From assembly GCF_900129845.1 (NCBI RefSeq), contig NZ_FQXB01000005.1, forward strand, positions 62,001 to 126,000: 64,000 bases of DNA, in the 5' to 3' direction. Under the pieces are notes generated by a model. The model saw only the letters and a program-made list of their open reading frames with translations. It ran no database searches and was not told the DNA's origin. Both the position numbers and the translations under genes were made by a program. Each line of letters opens with the position of its first letter. The first letter of the stretch is position 1. Below, in pieces: positions 61,275 through 64,000 of the stretch. Source of the DNA: Cognatiyoonia sediminum. Lineage in GTDB: Bacteria > Pseudomonadota > Alphaproteobacteria > Rhodobacterales > Rhodobacteraceae.

Positions 61275-61306
61275 TTGCCCCGTTCCTCTTCAAAAAAACG
61301 GGGCAA
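61275..61306 (-). terminator. Terminator after the NmrA-like gene
   Basis: Ten-base perfect stem TTGCCCCGTT (61275-61284) and AACGGGGCAA (61297-61306), 12-base A-rich loop. Lies 9 bases after the minus-strand stop at 61315; its U-tract is only three bases on that strand, while the plus side has GTTTTT. Confidence 0.65.
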
Positions 61307-61314
61307 GTCTGTTT

Positions 61315-62013
61315 TTAGCTCGCGTGCTGGTGAAGTAACTCTGCTTTCGCTGATGCTGTATTGCGCCCAACGATAGCAGGTGCTTGGTGGATCAAACGAT
61401 CATCGCGAAGCGCGTGAACCATGAACAAAGCGAAGTCGATGCGTTTGGTCATGTTCGAGGCCAAAACTGGATCGCCGACATGTTCAGCCCATACCGGCAA
61501 GCCGTCGCTTTCGCCTTCTTCCAAGTCAGAACCACGCACAACTGTCCAAAGCCTGTCAGAGGCGAAGATCCGGTTTGTTGCTTCGACTTGGTCGTTTAGG
61601 TCGACCAAGCGCAAGAGCGGGCCCAGCCATGAGAAGAGCCATACGATGCTGCGAATTTTCAAACCGTACGTGTCCTTTCCGTCTTTTGTAATGTGCCAAC
61701 CACATGAGAAGATCAGTCGTGCGTCCGGTTCAGCAAAATCCATAACAGCTTGGGCCGTGCCCGAGGCGTAGTCATTTACACCCCATGGGGCCAAAACAGT
61801 CAGCACGCCGTCACAACCCTTGACCGCTTGTTGAACGACCGCTCTGTCATCTGTGCGCCCTGGAAAGACAGTGATCTGATCTTTGAACCGGTCCAGTTTG
61901 TGAACGCTTTGTGGGCGACAGACGCCAACCACTTCGTAACCAAGATCGAGGCAGTGCTGGGTCATGTATTGACCGAGTTTGCCGGAGATTCCGATGATAC
62001 ATACCTTTTTCAT
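61315..62013 (-). CDS. NAD(P)-binding NmrA/SDR-like protein
   Basis: 232 residues. Rossmann opening KKVCIIGISGKLGQYMTQ with the GxSGxxG pattern, then VVGVCRPQSVHKL (dinucleotide 2' site) and VLTVLAPWGVNDYA. The usual YxxxK catalytic pair is not apparent, so it may be an NmrA-type sensor or an atypical reductase. ATG at 62013 follows AAAGGAG; its ATGA overlaps the DUF4386 stop. Divergent LysR gene probably controls both. Confidence 0.82.
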   Translation of the reverse strand: MKKVCIIGISGKLGQYMTQHCLDLGYEVVGVCRPQSVHKLDRFKDQITVFPGRTDDRAVVQQAVKGCDGVLTVLAPWGVNDYASGTAQAVMDFAEPDARLIFSCGWHITKDGKDTYGLKIRSIVWLFSWLGPLLRLVDLNDQVEATNRIFASDRLWTVVRGSDLEEGESDGLPVWAEHVGDPVLASNMTKRIDFALFMVHALRDDRLIHQAPAIVGRNTASAKAELLHQHAS

Positions 62014-62735
62014 GCCATCGCTCCTTTCAATGTAGTTGGGGCTTGCGGGGCACGAATGAAAAGCCAAAGAGCAAAGCCGATTTCAGAGAGTGTGACGATC
62101 GCCAAGAAGCCGATCCGAAGGGTGCCGAGCCACGCAACGTCTGTGAAAGCGAAGGCAAACGCGGAGTCGAGCACATACCCCATCCCGCCAATCATCAAGC
62201 CGTAGCCAAAGATCGACGGGAACCGGTCGGAACGCAGGACCAAGTAGCCAAGCAGCAGCAAATGCATCGTAAAGAAAATTTGCCATATCCAAACACCGGC
62301 GCGGTGCATTTCCAGAAAAAGACCAGTAAGGTCAGCACGTTGTGCTGCGCTAAAGTTGGTCATCACTTGATCTGACTGGGCGAGGAGGTCCGCTCCTGCG
62401 TGGAAAAACAACATGGCGGACATCACGCTGACCATGCTCAACCGAGCCATAGCGGCGGCGAAGGAAAGCGTTTTAGAGACATTTCGGAACATGAAATAGA
62501 GCATCGCAACGGCGAAAAGCTCAAAGACCATGACGACCACGTCACCTGCGATCCCTAGATGATACAGGCCGTTTTTGCCGACGATGTTTGCGACGGTTGC
62601 GGCCGCGTCGTTTTGCACGACGATTTGTGACGGCACATAGGCGATGGAAAACCCACCGGCGATTGCGATGCCCAGATAGAAAGCGCCTGTCCAGCGGGCG
62701 TAAGAGCTGGACATTGGGTCAGAAAAACTCTGCAT
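62010..62735 (-). CDS. DUF4386 membrane protein
   Basis: 241 residues, about six membrane helices (TGAFYLGIAIAGGFSIAYV; VVVMVFELFAVAMLYFMF; FAAAMARLSMVSVMSAMLFF; WIWQIFFTMHLLLLGYLVL; FGYGLMIGGMGYVLD; GFLAIVTLSEIGFALWLF). Landmarks MHRAGVWIWQIFFTMHLLLLG fit DUF4386. Function unknown. First gene of a two-gene operon with the NmrA-like gene; ATG at 62735. Confidence 0.88.
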   Translation of the reverse strand: MQSFSDPMSSSYARWTGAFYLGIAIAGGFSIAYVPSQIVVQNDAAATVANIVGKNGLYHLGIAGDVVVMVFELFAVAMLYFMFRNVSKTLSFAAAMARLSMVSVMSAMLFFHAGADLLAQSDQVMTNFSAAQRADLTGLFLEMHRAGVWIWQIFFTMHLLLLGYLVLRSDRFPSIFGYGLMIGGMGYVLDSAFAFAFTDVAWLGTLRIGFLAIVTLSEIGFALWLFIRAPQAPTTLKGAMA

Positions 62736-62896
62736 GTTTTGTCCTTTCGATAAGGCGCACGACTTGAGAGCCGACCGACAACCGACCGCTGCGCATGCGC
62801 TGAGAATTGATTTGATTGAGCCGTTGTATTTTGGCTGTGAGGTGGTTCTAGCCCAAAGGCATTCCCAACAAAATTGACGTATATTTTAATTCTGGT

Positions 62897-63802
62897 ATGC
62901 AATTTTGTATGGATTGGACTGCAGCTAAATTTGATTGGAACCGTGCCCGAGCCTTTCTCGTAACGGCGGAAGAGGGGTCGCTTTCAGCTGCGGCGCGCGC
63001 CTTAGGACTGGCGCAGCCCACGCTTTCTAGGCAAGTCGAAGCCTTTCAAACTGAGCTAGGAGTTGTCTTGTTTGAAAGGTTTGGCAGGGGGCTAGAGCTT
63101 ACACCAGCCGGAGCGAGCTTGCTGGAACATGTGCGGAAAATGGGAGAGGGGGCAGTTGCACTGTCGATTGCTGCACAAGGACAGAGCGATGACCTTTCTG
63201 GTCCGGTAACGATATCCGCGTCTGATGCTTATGCTGGTCTATGGTTGCCGCCGATTTTGGCACGGCTTCGGGAACAGGAGCCGGGACTTGCTATCAAGAT
63301 TGTCGCTGAGAATAGCGCGTCTGATCTAATGCGCAGGGAAGCCGATATCGCCATTCGCAATTTTCGTCCAAAAGAGCCCGAATTGGTTGCAAAGAAAATA
63401 TCCGACACGCATGCTGGCCTCTTCGCGAGCGAGGCGTATGTCGCAAAACACGGGATCATCGAAAATGCCGAAGATTGGAAGGACGCTAGCCTAATCGTTC
63501 CGGGAAACGTGGATGAATATCTAAAGGTTCTTCAGTCGCTAGGGCTGCCCGTGACGAGCAAAGCCGTAACTTTTGAATGCACCAGCTTTTTGGCGATGTG
63601 GGAAATGGTTCGGCAGGGCCTTGGTATCGGAATTCTCGACGTCAGATTAGGTCAGAATGAAAAAGGCATTGTTCCTGCTACGCAAGATGACCTACCGATG
63701 AACTTCCCCATCTGGCTCGTTGCCCATCGTGATATTCTGTCCAATGCACGTTTGCGGTTTGTTTTCGACTTTTTGTCGGACCAACTTCGGAAAAAAGTCT
63801 AA
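62897..63802 (+). CDS. LysR-family transcriptional regulator
   Basis: 301 residues. N-terminal HTH (ARAFLVTAEEGSLSAAARAL, GLAQPTLSRQVEAFQTELG) and a periplasmic-binding-like effector domain. Divergent from DUF4386-NmrA across 161 bases, the usual arrangement for a LysR regulator and its target. Starts possible at 62897 and, four codons later, 62909 (MDWTAAKFDW). Effector unknown. Confidence 0.93.
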   Translation: MQFCMDWTAAKFDWNRARAFLVTAEEGSLSAAARALGLAQPTLSRQVEAFQTELGVVLFERFGRGLELTPAGASLLEHVRKMGEGAVALSIAAQGQSDDLSGPVTISASDAYAGLWLPPILARLREQEPGLAIKIVAENSASDLMRREADIAIRNFRPKEPELVAKKISDTHAGLFASEAYVAKHGIIENAEDWKDASLIVPGNVDEYLKVLQSLGLPVTSKAVTFECTSFLAMWEMVRQGLGIGILDVRLGQNEKGIVPATQDDLPMNFPIWLVAHRDILSNARLRFVFDFLSDQLRKKV

Positions 63803-64000
63803 CCGTTCATTGGTTACTATGGTGTCGGTTACGTAGGATGGGCGGTTTAGTCGACGCGCCTACTGACACCCTAAAGTAGAGTGGCTGCCGTGGAGGCAAT
63901 CGGCGGCTCACTAGCTTTGTCTTTCTTGGGAAATCTGTTATATCAAATTTTTTCAAATGAATGGCAAAATCTGTCATTTAGTTTTGACGTGGTGGACATG
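63803..64000. other. Intergenic region at the right edge
   Basis: No coding sequence or RNA gene recognised in 198 bases. The last 60 bases are AT-rich and promoter-like. The final ATG at 63998 could begin the next gene but cannot be judged. Confidence 0.4.

Noticed and set aside
1-64000. tRNA, rRNA, CRISPR, prophage or insertion sequence
   Set aside because: Looked for cloverleaf arms, repeats with spacers, integrase/transposase motifs and terminal inverted repeats; none found.

Overview
The window looks like core chromosome of a marine alphaproteobacterium of the Rhodobacterales (Roseobacter group). This rests on gene content and arrangement: glcDEF, the deoC plus two-domain aldehyde dehydrogenase pair, the MoxR/DUF58/DUF4159 operon, DUF1285, DUF3052, DUF1523 and DUF599 proteins, AcnB, the sulfotransferase plus GT14 pair, moderate GC and short intergenic gaps with many ATGA stop/start overlaps. 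I see no rRNA, tRNA, CRISPR array, prophage, transposase or insertion sequence. I recognise 58 protein genes; one of them (Ada-like) runs off the left edge.

Layout. 1-10.3 kb: DNA repair and housekeeping (Ada-like regulator/methyltransferase, nth, PfkB/adenosine kinase, HIT protein, ABC ATPase, CHCC zinc finger, polA) with an envelope-modification block between (sulfotransferase, DUF3052, a Rossmann-like unknown, a GT14 glycosyltransferase). 10.3-16.8 kb: small heat-shock protein, secreted trypsin-like protease, glycolate oxidase operon glcDEF, and a DUF599 membrane protein with a small secreted protein. 16.8-25.3 kb: four-gene MoxR/DUF58/DUF4159/amidotransferase-like operon, DUF1285, and a VOC-WYL regulator pair with a perfect palindrome in front. 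25.3-27.9 kb: succinate-semialdehyde dehydrogenase and an L,D-transpeptidase.

27.96-35.27 kb: an eight-gene, one-direction locus of mostly uncharacterised proteins: a long coiled-coil protein, four small membrane proteins, an AAA+ ATPase with a large N-terminal extension, and two large soluble unknowns. This is my best candidate for an undescribed system. Its intergenic gaps hold stacked GC-rich hairpins.

35.4-43.1 kb: deoC plus a double aldehyde dehydrogenase, an AraC regulator, rpe, a CreBC-like two-component pair and galE. 43.3-53.5 kb: a complete D-xylose locus (xylF, xylH, a half-length xylG, xylB, xylA; divergent ROK-type xylR) with a secreted FG-GAP/UnbV protein translationally coupled to xylR, then a di-haem peroxidase (MauG family). 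53.5-64 kb: acnB behind a palindromic operator candidate, a glutathionyl-hydroquinone-reductase-like GST plus a hemerythrin-like protein, an unknown gene, a PAS-LuxR-alpha/beta-hydrolase fusion whose hydrolase active site looks dead, and an NmrA-like/DUF4386 pair divergent from a LysR regulator.

How the parts fit: much of the window is carbon uptake and central metabolism (glycolate, deoxyribose phosphate, pentose phosphate, xylose, GABA/succinate semialdehyde, TCA cycle), each block with a nearby regulator or palindrome. All product names come from reading motifs and overall resemblance; no database search was run.
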